Notes: generated from the sequence alone by a model not told the origin. Counted from the stretch's first letter, positions 1-10,414 are shown. The stretch: DNA of 42,574 bases from Rhodoferax sp. (GCA_013791765.1 VMTC01000004.1:1-42574), one strand, 5' to 3'. Program-made: numbers and translations.

Positions 1-441
1 CAGCCGGACCTCCTCCAGCGACTCAACCGGCATGGCATGGGCTTCATCAATCACCAGCAAGACCCGTTGGCCGCTGGCGTGTCGACGCAGCAATTCTTGC
101 TGAAGGGCCGCCAGCTTGCCCTCCATGGATTCACTCAAGCTGCTCAGGCCCAGATCACGCGCGATGGCCGCGATGATTTCGTCGCGGCTGAAACAGGGGT
201 TGGCCAGGTAAACGGCGCAAACCTCGGGCCCAAGTCGGCTGATCATCAGCCGGGCCAACAAGGTTTTGCCGCTGCCCACTTCGGCGACCAGGGTGATGAT
301 GCCCTCGTCATGCGCGGCCACATGCAGCAGGGCCGAGAGAATGTCGCCCCTGCGCCCGCCCGAAAAGAAGAAATCCAGGTCTGGTGTGATCTGGAAGGGC
401 GGTTTGCTCAGGCCAAAATGGTCCAGGTAAAGAGATGACAT
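1..441 (-). CDS. ExeA/GspA-type AAA ATPase, N-terminal part (cut by window start)
   Basis: The reading frame is open from the ATG at 439-441 down to base 1, giving 147 residues beginning MSSLYLDHFGLSKPPF, the typical opening of ExeA/GspA-like ATPases. Walker A is AEVGSGKT at about residues 56-63 and Walker B is VLLVIDEAH near residue 130. The first glycine of the P-loop consensus (GxxxxGKT) is alanine here. Relatives energise type II secretion assembly or accompany polysaccharide and exosortase loci; which applies cannot be told because the rest lies outside the window. A 16-bp perfect palindrome lies 16 bp upstream of the start. Family assignment is fairly secure, role is not. Confidence 0.85.
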   Translation of the reverse strand, partial: MSSLYLDHFGLSKPPFQITPDLDFFFSGGRRGDILSALLHVAAHDEGIITLVAEVGSGKTLLARLMISRLGPEVCAVYLANPCFSRDEIIAAIARDLGLSSLSESMEGKLAALQQELLRRHASGQRVLLVIDEAHAMPVESLEEVRL

Positions 442-456
442 GGGCTTAGTGTAGGG

Positions 457-472
457 TCTGCAAATTTGCAGA
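457..472. promoter_or_regulatory. 16-bp perfect palindrome upstream of the ExeA-like gene
   Basis: TCTGCAAATTTGCAGA is a perfect inverted repeat centred about 24 bp upstream of the ATG at 441. Its size and place fit a dimeric repressor or activator site, but no regulator can be assigned. The rest of 442-731 holds no convincing gene, only this site and the hairpin at 654-684. Confidence 0.35.
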
Positions 473-653
473 TTAGACAACACCGCCCTGGCGCACAAGC
501 AGCGCGCGTGGTGTGAGTTTGGTAGATCGAACTGAACCCGCGCCGTGTCATGGCGCATGTTCTCGAATACGACGCCGCAAGATCAAGCAAGGCCAGTGCA
601 AGAAAACGCTGAAAATTTATATTAAAAACAGCGCTAGCCAACGTGGTATATGA

Positions 654-684
654 CTAAGTAGCTCCTTATTCAGGAGCTACTAAG
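654..684 (-). terminator. Hairpin after the acyl-CoA dehydrogenase gene
   Basis: AGTAGCTCCT (657-666) and AGGAGCTACT (672-681) form a perfect 10-bp stem around a 5-base loop. It lies 47 bp beyond the acyl-CoA dehydrogenase stop and before the ExeA-like gene on the same strand, the right place for a terminator. The run of T after the stem is poor, so a factor-dependent terminator or a plain repeat remains possible. Confidence 0.45.
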
Positions 685-731
685 GGGTCATTATTTTGTT
701 GGCCTTGGAATCGCCAGCGCGGCCCGGCTGT

Positions 732-1982
732 TCAAACCGGCCTGGTTGTGGGCATGTACTTGCGCAGTTCCTGCTTGGCAATGGCGTTGCGATGCACTTC
801 GTCCGGCCCATCGGCAAAGCGCAGGGTGCGGGCGTTGGTGTAGGCGTAAGCCAGTGGAAAGTCATCGCACATGCCAGCGCCACCGTGCGCTTGCATCGCC
901 CAGTCAATCACCTGGCAGGCCATGCTGGGGGCCACGACCTTGATCATGGCGATCTCGTTCTTGGCAAATTTGTTGCCCGCCACGTCCATCATCCAGGATG
1001 CCTTGAGCGTGAGCAGACGAGCCATATCGATCTTGCAGCGCGCTTCGGCAATGCGCTCTTGCGTCACCGTCTGGGCGGCAATGGCTTTGCCAAAGGCGAC
1101 GCGGCTGGCGGCGCGCTTGCACATCAGCTCCAGTGCGCGCTCGGCCTGGCCAATCAGACGCATGCAGTGGTGGATGCGACCCGGGCCAAGGCGACCCTGC
1201 GCGATTTCAAAACCGCGACCTTCACCGAGCAGGATGTTGCTGACCGGCACGCGAACGTTTTCAAACAGTACTTCCATGTGGCCGTGCGGCGCGTCATCGT
1301 AGCCCATGACGTTGAGCGAGCGCACCACCGTGACGCCGGGCGTATTGGAGGGGACCAACACCATGCTTTGCTGCGCATGACGCTCGGCTTGCGGGTTGGT
1401 TTTCCCCATGACAATGTGAATGGCGCAACGCGGGTCGCCGGCGCCGGAGGTCCACCACTTGCGACCATTGATCACGTAGTCATCACCGTCACGCTCCATG
1501 CGGGTCTGGATGTTGGTGGCGTCACTCGATGCCACCTCGGGTTCGGTCATGGCGAAGGCCGAGCGAATCTTGCCTTCTAACAAGGGTTTGAGCCAACGCG
1601 CCTTGTTCTCTTCAGAGCCATAGCGGGCGATGGTTTCCATATTGCCGGTGTCCGGGGCCGAGCAGTTGAAGACCTCACTGCTCCACAGCACACGGCCCAT
1701 GATTTCGGCCAGCGGCGCATATTCCTGGTTGGTCAGACCGGCGCCCTCGTAGCCGGAAGCGGCAGCGCTGTCCACGGGCAAAAACAGGTTCCACAAGCCT
1801 GCGGCCTGTGCCTTGACTTTGAGGCCCTCAATAAGTTCCAGAGGTGTCCAGCGTTTGCCCGCTGCGGTGTTGGCTTCTATTTCAGCATGCCAGGCACCCT
1901 CGACGGGATAGATGTGGTCATCCATGAAGGCCTGCAATTTAACTTGCAGTTCTTTTGTTTTGGGGGAGTAGTCAAAGTCCAT
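732..1982 (-). CDS. Acyl-CoA dehydrogenase, ACAD10/11-like
   Basis: A 416-residue FAD-dependent acyl-CoA dehydrogenase. Typical family stretches include [18 protein letters not shown] (flavin and substrate site), [11 protein letters not shown] and, near the C terminus, [15 protein letters not shown]. It should oxidise a CoA-bound acid in the cytoplasm, passing electrons to ETF. I chose ATG 1982 ([13 protein letters not shown]) because GGAG lies five bases upstream and family homology starts there; a longer frame to 2096 overlaps the gene upstream. It lies 64 bp behind an APH-fold kinase. The pair matches the two catalytic parts of mammalian ACAD10/ACAD11 and the LvaA/LvaC-type enzymes for 4-hydroxy acids, so a 4-hydroxyacyl-CoA route is a reasonable inference, not proven. 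Confidence 0.9.
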   Translation of the reverse strand: MDFDYSPKTKELQVKLQAFMDDHIYPVEGAWHAEIEANTAAGKRWTPLELIEGLKVKAQAAGLWNLFLPVDSAAASGYEGAGLTNQEYAPLAEIMGRVLWSSEVFNCSAPDTGNMETIARYGSEENKARWLKPLLEGKIRSAFAMTEPEVASSDATNIQTRMERDGDDYVINGRKWWTSGAGDPRCAIHIVMGKTNPQAERHAQQSMVLVPSNTPGVTVVRSLNVMGYDDAPHGHMEVLFENVRVPVSNILLGEGRGFEIAQGRLGPGRIHHCMRLIGQAERALELMCKRAASRVAFGKAIAAQTVTQERIAEARCKIDMARLLTLKASWMMDVAGNKFAKNEIAMIKVVAPSMACQVIDWAMQAHGGAGMCDDFPLAYAYTNARTLRFADGPDEVHRNAIAKQELRKYMPTTRPV

Positions 1983-2046
1983 GGGAGCTCCAGTTGTAGT
2001 CGTGAGTGAGGGCGCGGATTGAATCGTTCGCTGTGATGCGCGCAGT

Positions 2047-3132
2047 TCAGCTCTTTTTCGCAAATTGCCAAGCCATCTGGGCCAGGGGTTTGGCACCCGC
2101 GCCAGAGCTCACCGCCTGCGCGCTGGCGGCGGTGCCCATCTGGGCGCGCTTGGCGATGCCTTGCAAAATGGCGGCTATGCGAAACATGTTGTAAGCCATG
2201 TAGAAGTTCCAGTCTGCCTTGAGCTCATCGGGTTTCACCAGCCCCGTGCGTTCGCAGTACAAGCGGATGTATTCGTCCTCGCTGGGAATGCCCAGGTTCG
2301 CCAGATCGATCCCGCCAATGCCGCGAAACGCCCCCGGCGGAATGTGCCAGGCCATGCAGTGGTAGCTGAAATCTGCCAGCGGATGCCCCAGCGTGGACAG
2401 TTCCCAGTCCAGCACCGCCACAATGCGCGGCTCGGTCGGATGAAACATCAGGTTGTCCAGGCGGTAGTCGCCATGCACGATGCTGACCATGTGCTCGGCC
2501 CGCGCCATCGCTGGAATATGCTGGGGCAACCAGGCCATGAGCTGGTCCATCTCAGGGATGGGTTCCGTGACGGAGGCGACGTATTGCTTGCTCCAGCGGC
2601 CGATCTGGCGCTCAAAGTAGTTGCCCGGCTTGCCGTAAGAGGACAGGCCCCGCTCTGCGAACTTGACGCTGTGCAGGGCGGCGATCACGCGGTTCATTTC
2701 GTTGTAAATGGCGCCGCGTTCCTCTTTGCTCATGCCGGGCAAGGTCTGGTCCCAGAGAATGCGGCCGCTCATGAATTCCATGATGTAAAAGGCGCGGCCA
2801 ATGACCGATTCATCTTCGCACAGGCAATACATGCGCGGCACCGGCACGTCGGTGCCCTGCAAGCCGCTCATCACCGCAAACTCACGCTCAATGGCGTGCG
2901 CCGAGGGCAGCAGTTTGGCGACCGGGCCGGGCTTGGCGCGCATGACATAACTTTGCGTCGGCGTGTTGAGCTTGTAAGTGGGGTTGGACTGGCCCCCCTT
3001 GAACGACTCGACGGTCAAGGGGCCACAAAAGCCCGGCAGGTTTTTGTCGAGCCAGGCCGACAAGGCGACCACGTCAAAGGCTTGTTTGTCGGAGACGGCC
3101 TGCGTGCCGATGAAATGCTCAAAATTGCTCAT
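2047..3132 (-). CDS. Phosphotransferase, APH fold (ACAD10/11 kinase-domain type)
   Basis: 361 residues of the aminoglycoside phosphotransferase/choline kinase fold. The catalytic loop is HGDYRLDN (about residues 220-227) and the metal-binding segment is [14 protein letters not shown] about 20 residues later. Real aminoglycoside resistance is unlikely: the sequence resembles kinase domains fused to or paired with acyl-CoA dehydrogenases, which phosphorylate the 4-hydroxyl of hydroxyacyl-CoAs (ACAD10/11, LvaA). It lies 19 bp after a Crp/Fnr-type regulator and 64 bp before the dehydrogenase, so the three are probably one operon. The substrate chain length cannot be read from sequence. Confidence 0.88.
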   Translation of the reverse strand: MSNFEHFIGTQAVSDKQAFDVVALSAWLDKNLPGFCGPLTVESFKGGQSNPTYKLNTPTQSYVMRAKPGPVAKLLPSAHAIEREFAVMSGLQGTDVPVPRMYCLCEDESVIGRAFYIMEFMSGRILWDQTLPGMSKEERGAIYNEMNRVIAALHSVKFAERGLSSYGKPGNYFERQIGRWSKQYVASVTEPIPEMDQLMAWLPQHIPAMARAEHMVSIVHGDYRLDNLMFHPTEPRIVAVLDWELSTLGHPLADFSYHCMAWHIPPGAFRGIGGIDLANLGIPSEDEYIRLYCERTGLVKPDELKADWNFYMAYNMFRIAAILQGIAKRAQMGTAASAQAVSSGAGAKPLAQMAWQFAKKS

Positions 3133-3151
3133 GGAACTGTTTTTCTCGGGT

Positions 3152-3871
3152 TCAGTTATCGGCGTCTGCGATCAGCATCAAGGCGTCGCGGTTGCGAATG
3201 ACCAGGCCACCCGGTTCGATCCGAATGGTTTCCTCGCGCTCCATGGATTTGAGTTCCTGGTTGACGCGTTGGCGCGAGGCACCCAGCAATTGCGCCAGTT
3301 CCTCCTGCGCCAATTGCAGGCCGATGCGCATTTCGCGCCCGTCGCTGAGCGAGGGCACTCCGTAGCTGCGCACCAGGTGCAGCAATTGCTTGGCCAGCCG
3401 GGCCCGCAGCGGCAGCGTGTTGAGGTCTTCCACCAGACCGTACAACTGGCGGATGCGACGCGCGTGCAATCGTAAAAGCGCTTCGTAGAGTTCCGCATGC
3501 AGAGCCAGAATTTTTTTGAAATCCGCTTTGGCGACACACAAAATGGTGGTTACTCCATGGGCGTAGGCATCGTGCGTGCGCCGGTCGCCGTCGAAGATCG
3601 CCACATCGCCGAACCAGATGCCCGGCTCCACATAAGTCAGCGTGATCTGCTTGCCCGAGATGGAGGTGGAACTGACCCGCACGGCGCCACGCGCGCAGGC
3701 AATCCAATCTTCCGGCGGCTCGCCGCGGGCAGTGATCAGTTCGCCGTCCTTGTAACGTTTGACGTAAGCGCATCGCAGAATATCGTGTCGCAGGGATGGC
3801 GACAGGGTTGAAAACCAGCGACCGGAATTGATCGCTGAACGTTCTTCGATGGTAAGGATCGGTTCTTCCAT
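3152..3871 (-). CDS. Crp/Fnr family transcriptional regulator
   Basis: 239 residues: an N-terminal cyclic-nucleotide-binding-like beta-roll (about 20-140, with GELITARGEPPEDW and EPGIWFGDVAIFDGD) and a C-terminal winged helix (about 160-230, with LAQLLGASRQRVNQELKSME). There is no cluster of N-terminal cysteines, so it is not an FNR-type iron-sulfur sensor. The usual cAMP-contact arginine is not obvious, so the ligand is unknown. AAGGA lies eight bases before the start. As the first gene before the kinase and dehydrogenase, it probably controls them and itself. Confidence 0.9.
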   Translation of the reverse strand: MEEPILTIEERSAINSGRWFSTLSPSLRHDILRCAYVKRYKDGELITARGEPPEDWIACARGAVRVSSTSISGKQITLTYVEPGIWFGDVAIFDGDRRTHDAYAHGVTTILCVAKADFKKILALHAELYEALLRLHARRIRQLYGLVEDLNTLPLRARLAKQLLHLVRSYGVPSLSDGREMRIGLQLAQEELAQLLGASRQRVNQELKSMEREETIRIEPGGLVIRNRDALMLIADADN

Positions 3872-3972
3872 AGTCTGTCCTTTGGGTGACTGGTAACTGG
3901 CAAATTGTCACGTGGGGGACGAGCGCCTTGGCCCAGACGTGTCGCCTGCGTGCCTTTCCCCGACTTCATTGA

Positions 3973-4785
3973 CTAATGAAGTCCGCGCTCGTCGGGCTCG
4001 TCGGTGGAGGTGCTGATGACACTGGTCTGCAGACCCTTGGCCTTGCGCCAGACGTAAATGACGTAGCCACTGAAGCCATACGCCACAAACAGGCCAAACA
4101 TCACGATCGGCGGGTCGATGTTGATGACCGCGATGCCCAGGGCAATCAATACAATTACGACGAAGGGCACGCTCTTTTTCATGTGCAGGTCTTTGAAGCT
4201 GTAAAACGGCACATTGGTCACCATGGTCAGCCCGGCATACAAGGCCAGGGCAAATGTGGGCCACGCCACACTGGGGCCTTTAACCCCCATATCCGTCATG
4301 ACCCAGATAAACCCGGCCAGCAAGGCAGCGGCGGCCGGCGATGGCAAACCTTGAAAATAGCGCTTGTCCACCACCCCGGTGTTGACGTTAAAGCGTGCCA
4401 GCCGCAACGCGCCGCACGCGCAGTAGACAAAGGCGGCAATCCAGCCCCAGCGTCCCAGGCCCTTCAGCGCCCAGACATAGGCAATGATCGCGGGCGCGGC
4501 GCCAAAGGAAACCATGTCCGAGAGTGAGTCCATCTGCTCGCCAAAAGCGCTTTGCGTGTTGGTCATGCGGGCGACGCGGCCATCCAGAGTGTCAAGCACC
4601 ATGGCACAAAATATGCCTACTGCAGCGAGATCGAAGCGGCCATTGATGGCCATCACAATGGCATAGAAACCCCCAAAAAGTGCAGCCAGGGTGAAGAGGT
4701 TGGGCAGGATATAAATGCCCTTGCGGCGCTTTCTCACCACGATGGCGTCGCCTTGGGCGAAGTCTGAATCGTTTCCGTCATGCAT
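3973..4785 (-). CDS. pssA: CDP-diacylglycerol-serine O-phosphatidyltransferase
   Basis: A 270-residue integral membrane enzyme that makes phosphatidylserine, the precursor of phosphatidylethanolamine, from CDP-diacylglycerol and serine. The CDP-alcohol phosphotransferase signature DG-x2-AR-x8-G-x3-D-x3-D is complete (from DGRVAR to MDSLSD). About seven hydrophobic helices follow. I chose ATG 4785 (MHDGND) because AGGAG lies ten bases upstream; ATG 4809 has no ribosome site. It follows ilvC but a strong terminator separates them. In many relatives psd and leuA stand nearby; neither is in this window. Confidence 0.93.
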   Translation of the reverse strand: MHDGNDSDFAQGDAIVVRKRRKGIYILPNLFTLAALFGGFYAIVMAINGRFDLAAVGIFCAMVLDTLDGRVARMTNTQSAFGEQMDSLSDMVSFGAAPAIIAYVWALKGLGRWGWIAAFVYCACGALRLARFNVNTGVVDKRYFQGLPSPAAAALLAGFIWVMTDMGVKGPSVAWPTFALALYAGLTMVTNVPFYSFKDLHMKKSVPFVVIVLIALGIAVINIDPPIVMFGLFVAYGFSGYVIYVWRKAKGLQTSVISTSTDEPDERGLH

Positions 4786-4812
4786 AGAAATGGGTCTCCT
4801 GACCTTCATAGT

Positions 4813-4840
4813 AACAAAGGCCACTAGAGTGGCCTTTGTT
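4813..4840. terminator. Strong intrinsic terminator between ilvC and pssA
   Basis: AACAAAGGCCAC (4813-4824) and GTGGCCTTTGTT (4829-4840) form a perfect 12-bp stem with a four-base loop, starting 17 bp past the ilvC stop. It is symmetrical with A-rich and T-rich stem ends, so it could work in both directions. It should end most ilvBHC transcripts; pssA then needs read-through or a promoter in the small space left. Confidence 0.85.
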
Positions 4841-4856
4841 GGGAGCGCTGTGCGCT

Positions 4857-5894
<1,038 letters not shown>

Positions 5895-6386
5895 TTAAAC
5901 TCGCAAAATTCGTTCGCCGCGGCCGATACCGCTAGAGCCGGTGCGCACCGTTTCCAGAATGGCACCGCGTTCAATCGCCTGCAAAAACGCGTCGTTCTTG
6001 GTCTGATCGCCGGTTAATTCTATGGTGTAGCTCTTTTCGGTGACGTCAATGATGCGGCCCCGGAAGATGTCCGCCATGCGCTTCATTTCTTCGCGCTCCT
6101 TGCCCACTGCGCGCACCTTCACCATCATCAATTCGCGCTCGGTGTATGCCCCTTCGGTCAAGTCGACGACCTTGACCACCTCAATCAGGCGGTTCAGGTG
6201 CTTGGTGATTTGCTCGATGACTTCGTCCGACCCGGTTGTGTGGATGGTCATGCGCGACAAGCTGGCATCTTCCGTGGGCGCCACCGTGAGTGACTCGATG
6301 TTGTAACCGCGCGCTGAAAAAAGTCCCACCACGCGTGACAGCGCACCGGGCTCATTTTCCAGAAGGACTGCAATGATGTGTTTCAT
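5895..6386 (-). CDS. ilvH: Acetolactate synthase small (regulatory) subunit
   Basis: 163 residues. An N-terminal ACT domain (about 3-75; MKHIIAVLLENEPGALSRV) binds valine for feedback control; the C-terminal ALS_ss_C domain contacts the large subunit. I chose ATG 6386 because GAGGAA lies ten bases upstream and the protein then begins exactly at the ACT domain; the longer frame to 6446 has no such site. It lies 89 bp after ilvB and 21 bp before ilvC. Confidence 0.96.
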   Translation of the reverse strand: MKHIIAVLLENEPGALSRVVGLFSARGYNIESLTVAPTEDASLSRMTIHTTGSDEVIEQITKHLNRLIEVVKVVDLTEGAYTERELMMVKVRAVGKEREEMKRMADIFRGRIIDVTEKSYTIELTGDQTKNDAFLQAIERGAILETVRTGSSGIGRGERILRV

Positions 6387-6475
6387 AGTGTGTGATTCCT
6401 CTTTTTGTTGCCCTCCCCCTGGGGCGGTAACCGCAGGGCTTGGCAAACAATAGATTCGTACAAAGTTAAAGTTGA

Positions 6476-8299
6476 TTAGAGATCTTCAGAGCCCAGCAGC
6501 ATTTCGGTAATGCCCTTGCCGGCTTTGACCATGGGAAACACGTTCTCGGTCGGGTCGGTGCGAATGTCCATGAAGACAGTGCGGTCCTTGAGCTTGCGCG
6601 CTTCACGCAAGGCGGGCTCCACGTCTTGCGCGCGCTCGATCAGCATGCCGACGTGGCCATAGGCCTCGGCCAGCTTCACGAAGTTGGGCAGCGCGTCCAT
6701 GTAACTGTGGCTGTAGCGGCCTTCGTATTCAACCTCTTGCCACTGGCGCACCATGCCGAGGTAGCGGTTGTTCAGTGACAGGATCTTGATCGGGGTGTTG
6801 TACTGCAGGCAAGTAGAGAGTTCCTGAATGCACATTTGCACCGAGCCGTCGCCGGTGATGCAATACACCTCACTGTCGGGCTTGGCCATTTTGATGCCCA
6901 TGGCGTAGGGAATGCCCACACCCATGGTGCCCAGGCCGCCGGAGTTGATCCAGCGCCGTGGCTCGTCGAAGCGGTAGTACTGCGCGGCCCACATCTGGTG
7001 TTGTCCCACGTCGGAGGTGATGTAGGTGTCTGCATCCTTGGTCATTTTCCAGAGCGTCTCGATCACGAACTGCGGCTTGATGACATCGTTCTTACCGTGG
7101 TCGTATTTGAGGCAATCGCGCTTGCGCCAGCCCTCAATCGTGTCCCACCAGGCGCCCAGCGCATCGGTATCGGGCTTGGTTGCACTTTCCTTGATCATGG
7201 CGATCATCTCGGTCAGCACCTCTTTGACGTCGCCCACGATCGGGATGTCAACCTTGACACGTTTGGAGATGCTCGATGGATCGATGTCAATGTGAATGAT
7301 CTTGCGTTCGTTCTGGGCGAAGTGCTTGGGGTTGCCAATGACGCGGTCGTCAAAGCGGGCGCCGATGGCCAGCAGTACGTCGCAGTGCTGCATCGCGCTG
7401 TTGGCCTCGATCGTGCCGTGCATGCCCAGCATGCCCAGAAATTTCTTGTCACTGGCTGGGTAGGCGCCCAAACCCATCAGGGTGTTGGTACACGGGTAGC
7501 CCAGCATGTCAACCAGCGTACGCAACTCGGCGGTGGCGTTACTCAGAAGCACGCCGCCACCGGTGTAGATGTAAGGCCGCTTGGCGGCGAGCAACAACTG
7601 CAGCGCTTTGCGAATTTGCCCGCCATGGCCCTTGCGCACCGGGTTATACGAGCGCATCTCCACCGTGGCAGGGTAGCCCGCGTAATGCACCTTCTTGAAG
7701 GACACGTCCTTTGGGATGTCAACCAGCACCGGGCCAGGTCGTCCGCTGCGTGCGATGTGAAAAGCCTTTTTCATGGTCTCGGCCAGATCGCGTGCGTCCT
7801 TGACCAGAAAATTGTGTTTGACGACCGGGCGTGTGATGCCTACGGCGTCGCACTCCTGAAAGGCGTCCATGCCGATGGCACTGGTGGGTACTTGCCCCGA
7901 CACAATCACCATCGGGATGCTGTCCATATACGCGGTGGCAATGCCGGTCACCGCGTTCGTGACACCGGGCCCGGAGGTCACCAGCGCTACACCGACATCG
8001 CCGGTGGCGCGCGCGTAGCCGTCGGCTGCGTGAACAGCCGCCTGCTCGTGGCGCACCAGAATGTGCTGCATGGTGTCCTGCTTGTACAGCGCGTCGTAAA
8101 TATGCAGCACCGCGCCACCGGGATAACCCCAGATGTATTTGACGCCTTCAGCCTGCAAGGCTTTGACGAGGATCTCGGCACCGCGCAGTTCGTGTTCGTC
8201 TGACGCAACAACGACTGAGTTGACGGGGGTCGAGGGTGATTGGCTGTTTTCCGCGGACTTGGCCGCAGCCGAAGCGCTTCGGGCTTTTGATAATTCCAT
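6476..8299 (-). CDS. ilvB: Acetolactate synthase large (catalytic) subunit
   Basis: 607 residues, a thiamine-diphosphate and FAD enzyme that joins pyruvate to pyruvate or 2-oxobutyrate, the first shared step to branched-chain amino acids. The catalytic glutamate lies in LVRHEQAAVHAADGYARA and the ThDP motif runs from GDGSVQMCIQELSTC to the NN about 20 residues later. An N-terminal extension of about 35 Ala/Ser-rich residues precedes the conserved domain. AAGG lies about eight bases before the ATG. It is first in the ilvBHC operon. I saw no leader peptide rich in Val, Leu or Ile upstream, so E. coli-type attenuation is not supported. Confidence 0.97.
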   Translation of the reverse strand: MELSKARSASAAAKSAENSQSPSTPVNSVVVASDEHELRGAEILVKALQAEGVKYIWGYPGGAVLHIYDALYKQDTMQHILVRHEQAAVHAADGYARATGDVGVALVTSGPGVTNAVTGIATAYMDSIPMVIVSGQVPTSAIGMDAFQECDAVGITRPVVKHNFLVKDARDLAETMKKAFHIARSGRPGPVLVDIPKDVSFKKVHYAGYPATVEMRSYNPVRKGHGGQIRKALQLLLAAKRPYIYTGGGVLLSNATAELRTLVDMLGYPCTNTLMGLGAYPASDKKFLGMLGMHGTIEANSAMQHCDVLLAIGARFDDRVIGNPKHFAQNERKIIHIDIDPSSISKRVKVDIPIVGDVKEVLTEMIAMIKESATKPDTDALGAWWDTIEGWRKRDCLKYDHGKNDVIKPQFVIETLWKMTKDADTYITSDVGQHQMWAAQYYRFDEPRRWINSGGLGTMGVGIPYAMGIKMAKPDSEVYCITGDGSVQMCIQELSTCLQYNTPIKILSLNNRYLGMVRQWQEVEYEGRYSHSYMDALPNFVKLAEAYGHVGMLIERAQDVEPALREARKLKDRTVFMDIRTDPTENVFPMVKAGKGITEMLLGSEDL

Positions 8300-8618
8300 G
8301 ATGAACCTTTGTGAATTTCTCTGACGAAAAACCTTGGGTGCTCCTTCGCAAACACTTGTGGGGCCGCGTCGGAACTTAAAGCCAAAGCCATGGGCGCAGT
8401 GATTTTTGCGCCGGACCGTGACCCGTTTGCCTTTTGATTTGCAGGGCGCATTATGGCATTGCAGCTACGGCTTGCCCTGCCCGGTGCCCAAAGGTCGGCG
8501 CACGGGTGACATAATCTTGCATACTCATGTCACGTCATCCGGTCCCCATCGCGCTTTCAAGCCATCCACTTACCATGTCCGCAACGTGGAATTTACCCTT
8601 AATATCGTGCAAGGCAGC
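8300..8618. other. Intergenic region between divergent ilvB and RDD genes
   Basis: About 320 bp without a convincing gene. It must hold the ilvB promoter (minus) and the RDD-gene promoter (plus). TGACATAAT near 8507-8515 looks like a -10 element for the plus strand, but no good -35 partner is visible. Reading frames here have no ribosome site and no family resemblance. Confidence 0.4.
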
Positions 8619-8621
8619 ATG

Positions 8622-9134
8622 ATGACGCTAACCATGATCCATGGAGACACGCTGCGGGCCCCTTCTCTGGCACGGCGCATGGCTTGCTGGCTGTATGAAG
8701 GCATGCTCATGTTCGGTGTCGTCTTCATCGCCGGCTATCTCTTTGGCACCCTGAGTCAGACCCGCAACGCCATGGACAACCGGCATGCGCTGCAGGCCTT
8801 TCTATTTGTCGTTTTTGGTATCTATTTCGTTTGGTTCTGGGCCAAAGGCCAGACGCTGGCCATGAAAACTTGGGACATTCAAGTCGTGGATCGTACCGGT
8901 CAACCCCTCACGCAGGCGCGCGCGCTATTACGCTATGTGTTGAGTTGGCTCTGGTTTTTGCCAGCCCTGGCGGCCGTGGCCCCCTTTAATCTGTCTGGCT
9001 CGGAATCGCTCGTGATTGTGACGGGCTGGGTGGCGATTTGGGCCATCTTGAGCAGATTGCAGCCACAGCAGCAGTTCTGGCACGACGTGTTGGCCGGCAC
9101 CCGGCTGGTGTCCAAGCCACGAGCGAATCGTTAA
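8622..9134 (+). CDS. RDD family membrane protein
   Basis: 170 residues with about three to four hydrophobic helices. The RDD-type pattern starts with APSLARRMACWLYEGMLMFG and later has KTWDIQVVDRTGQPLT. Function of the family is not settled; some members act as ion antiporters or membrane accessory proteins. The ATG at 8622 is preferred: AAGG lies seven bases upstream and the RDD domain starts soon after. The adjacent ATG at 8619 is equally possible. The open frame to 8406 is not supported. Confidence 0.82.
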   Translation: MTLTMIHGDTLRAPSLARRMACWLYEGMLMFGVVFIAGYLFGTLSQTRNAMDNRHALQAFLFVVFGIYFVWFWAKGQTLAMKTWDIQVVDRTGQPLTQARALLRYVLSWLWFLPALAAVAPFNLSGSESLVIVTGWVAIWAILSRLQPQQQFWHDVLAGTRLVSKPRANR

Positions 9135-9409
9135 TCGCTCGCCGGCCAATCGGTGAAGGGGAACGGAAGTTCTTCAGACGCAAAACTGACAAAGTCCGCA
9201 TTTTGGGCTTGATAACGCCCCAGGCTGCGACCAAAGCCGGACAAACGCGGGTTGGGTTTTTCACTGACCAGTGCCAGGACGAACTGGATGATGGCCACGA
9301 AAAACAACAGGGTGCTGGCCAGTTGGTAGGCCACAGCCATCAAGATCATCAACAGGCCGCGCATCCAGATGCTGCGCGGGGCTTTGGTTTTTGTCGAATT
9401 GTCGTTCAT
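9131..9409 (-). CDS. DUF4389 membrane protein
   Basis: 92 residues: a charged N terminus, one long hydrophobic segment (about 17-48, with LLMILMAVAYQLASTLLFFV), then the family's usual NPRLSGFGRSLGRYQAQ region. Function is unknown. GGAG lies about six bases before ATG 9409. Its 3' end overlaps the RDD gene end by four bases on the opposite strand. Confidence 0.8.
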   Translation of the reverse strand: MNDNSTKTKAPRSIWMRGLLMILMAVAYQLASTLLFFVAIIQFVLALVSEKPNPRLSGFGRSLGRYQAQNADFVSFASEELPFPFTDWPASD

Positions 9410-9424
9410 GCTTGCTCCTGTCAA

Positions 9425-10414
9425 TCAAGAAAAAATGCCGGAAGTGATCTCGTAGGAACGCAGCCGCGCCGCGTGATCATAGATCTGCGATGTGATCATC
9501 AGCTCATCGGCGCCGGTGCGCGCAATAAAGGCGTTGACACTGGCGCGCACGGTGTCCGGTGCGCCTATGGCCGAGCATGACAAGACGCTTTCCAGCAAGG
9601 CACGCTCCGCCGGACCGACCCGGTTAGGGTAGTCGGCGACCGGTGGCGGCAGCCGGGCCGGGCGGCCACTGCGCAGGTTCACAAAAGCCTGTTGCATGGA
9701 GGTGGCCTGAAGCGCCGCTTTTGCGTCGCTGTCGGCGGCAAACACGTTAAAGCCCAGCATGACATAGGGTTTGGCCAGCTGCTTTGAGGGCCGGAACTTG
9801 GCCCGGTACAGCGCCACCGCCTGCATCATCTGCTGCGGTGCAAAGTGGGAGGCAAAAGCGTAGGGCAGGCCCAGAATGGCGGCCAGTTCAGCGCCAAACA
9901 GGCTCGAGCCCAGAATCCAGATCGGCACATTCAAACCCTGACCCGGCACCGCATGCACGGGATTTATCGATTCGGGTGAAAAATAATCCATCAGCTCGAC
10001 CACATCGCGCGGGAACTGGTCCGGGTCAGAGTCAAGATTGCGGCGCAGGGCGCGCGCGGTGCTTTGGTCCGAGCCGGGCGCGCGGCCCAGCCCGAGGTCA
10101 ATGCGACCCGGGTAGAGCGATTCCAGTGTGCCAAACTGCTCGGCAATAACCAGCGGCGAATGGTTGGGCAGCATGATGCCGCCAGCACCGACCCGAATGG
10201 TGCTCGTGCCACTTGCCACGTGGCCGATCAGCACGGCGGTGGCAGCGCTGGCAATTCCGGGCATGCCGTGGTGCTCGGCCAGCCAGTAGCGTTGGTAGCC
10301 CCAGCCCTCAGCGTGGCGGGCCAGGTCAAGGGTGTGGCGAAACGATTGGGCAGCGTCGCTGCCTTGCACGATGGGGGAGAGGTCAAGGACTGAAAAAGGG
10401 ATCATTTTTGTCAT
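9425..10414 (-). CDS. Luciferase-like (LLM class) flavin-dependent oxidoreductase
   Basis: 329 residues of the bacterial luciferase-like TIM-barrel family, FMN-reductase-coupled monooxygenases. Family landmarks include [44 protein letters not shown] and [14 protein letters not shown]. The substrate cannot be named. ATG 10414 is the first start; ATG 10405 (MIPFSVLDL) is an equally good N terminus, and neither has a strong ribosome site. It is divergent from the LonB-like gene with about 100 bp between. Confidence 0.88.
   Translation of the reverse strand: MTKMIPFSVLDLSPIVQGSDAAQSFRHTLDLARHAEGWGYQRYWLAEHHGMPGIASAATAVLIGHVASGTSTIRVGAGGIMLPNHSPLVIAEQFGTLESLYPGRIDLGLGRAPGSDQSTARALRRNLDSDPDQFPRDVVELMDYFSPESINPVHAVPGQGLNVPIWILGSSLFGAELAAILGLPYAFASHFAPQQMMQAVALYRAKFRPSKQLAKPYVMLGFNVFAADSDAKAALQATSMQQAFVNLRSGRPARLPPPVADYPNRVGPAERALLESVLSCSAIGAPDTVRASVNAFIARTGADELMITSQIYDHAARLRSYEITSGIFS

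Noticed and set aside
2047-3132. Aminoglycoside resistance by the APH-fold protein
   Set aside because: Context and motifs point to the acyl-CoA-linked kinase group; nothing suggests a resistance gene.
696-3201. Plus-strand frames of 294 and 378 residues opposite the acyl-CoA dehydrogenase and kinase genes
   Set aside because: His/Ala/Gly-rich antisense shadows without ribosome sites or motifs.
6836-8203. 455-residue plus-strand frame opposite ilvB
   Set aside because: Antisense shadow of a certain gene.
8300-8460. Possible ilvB attenuator with leader peptide
   Set aside because: No short frame with a ribosome site and runs of Val, Leu or Ile, and no clear competing hairpins.
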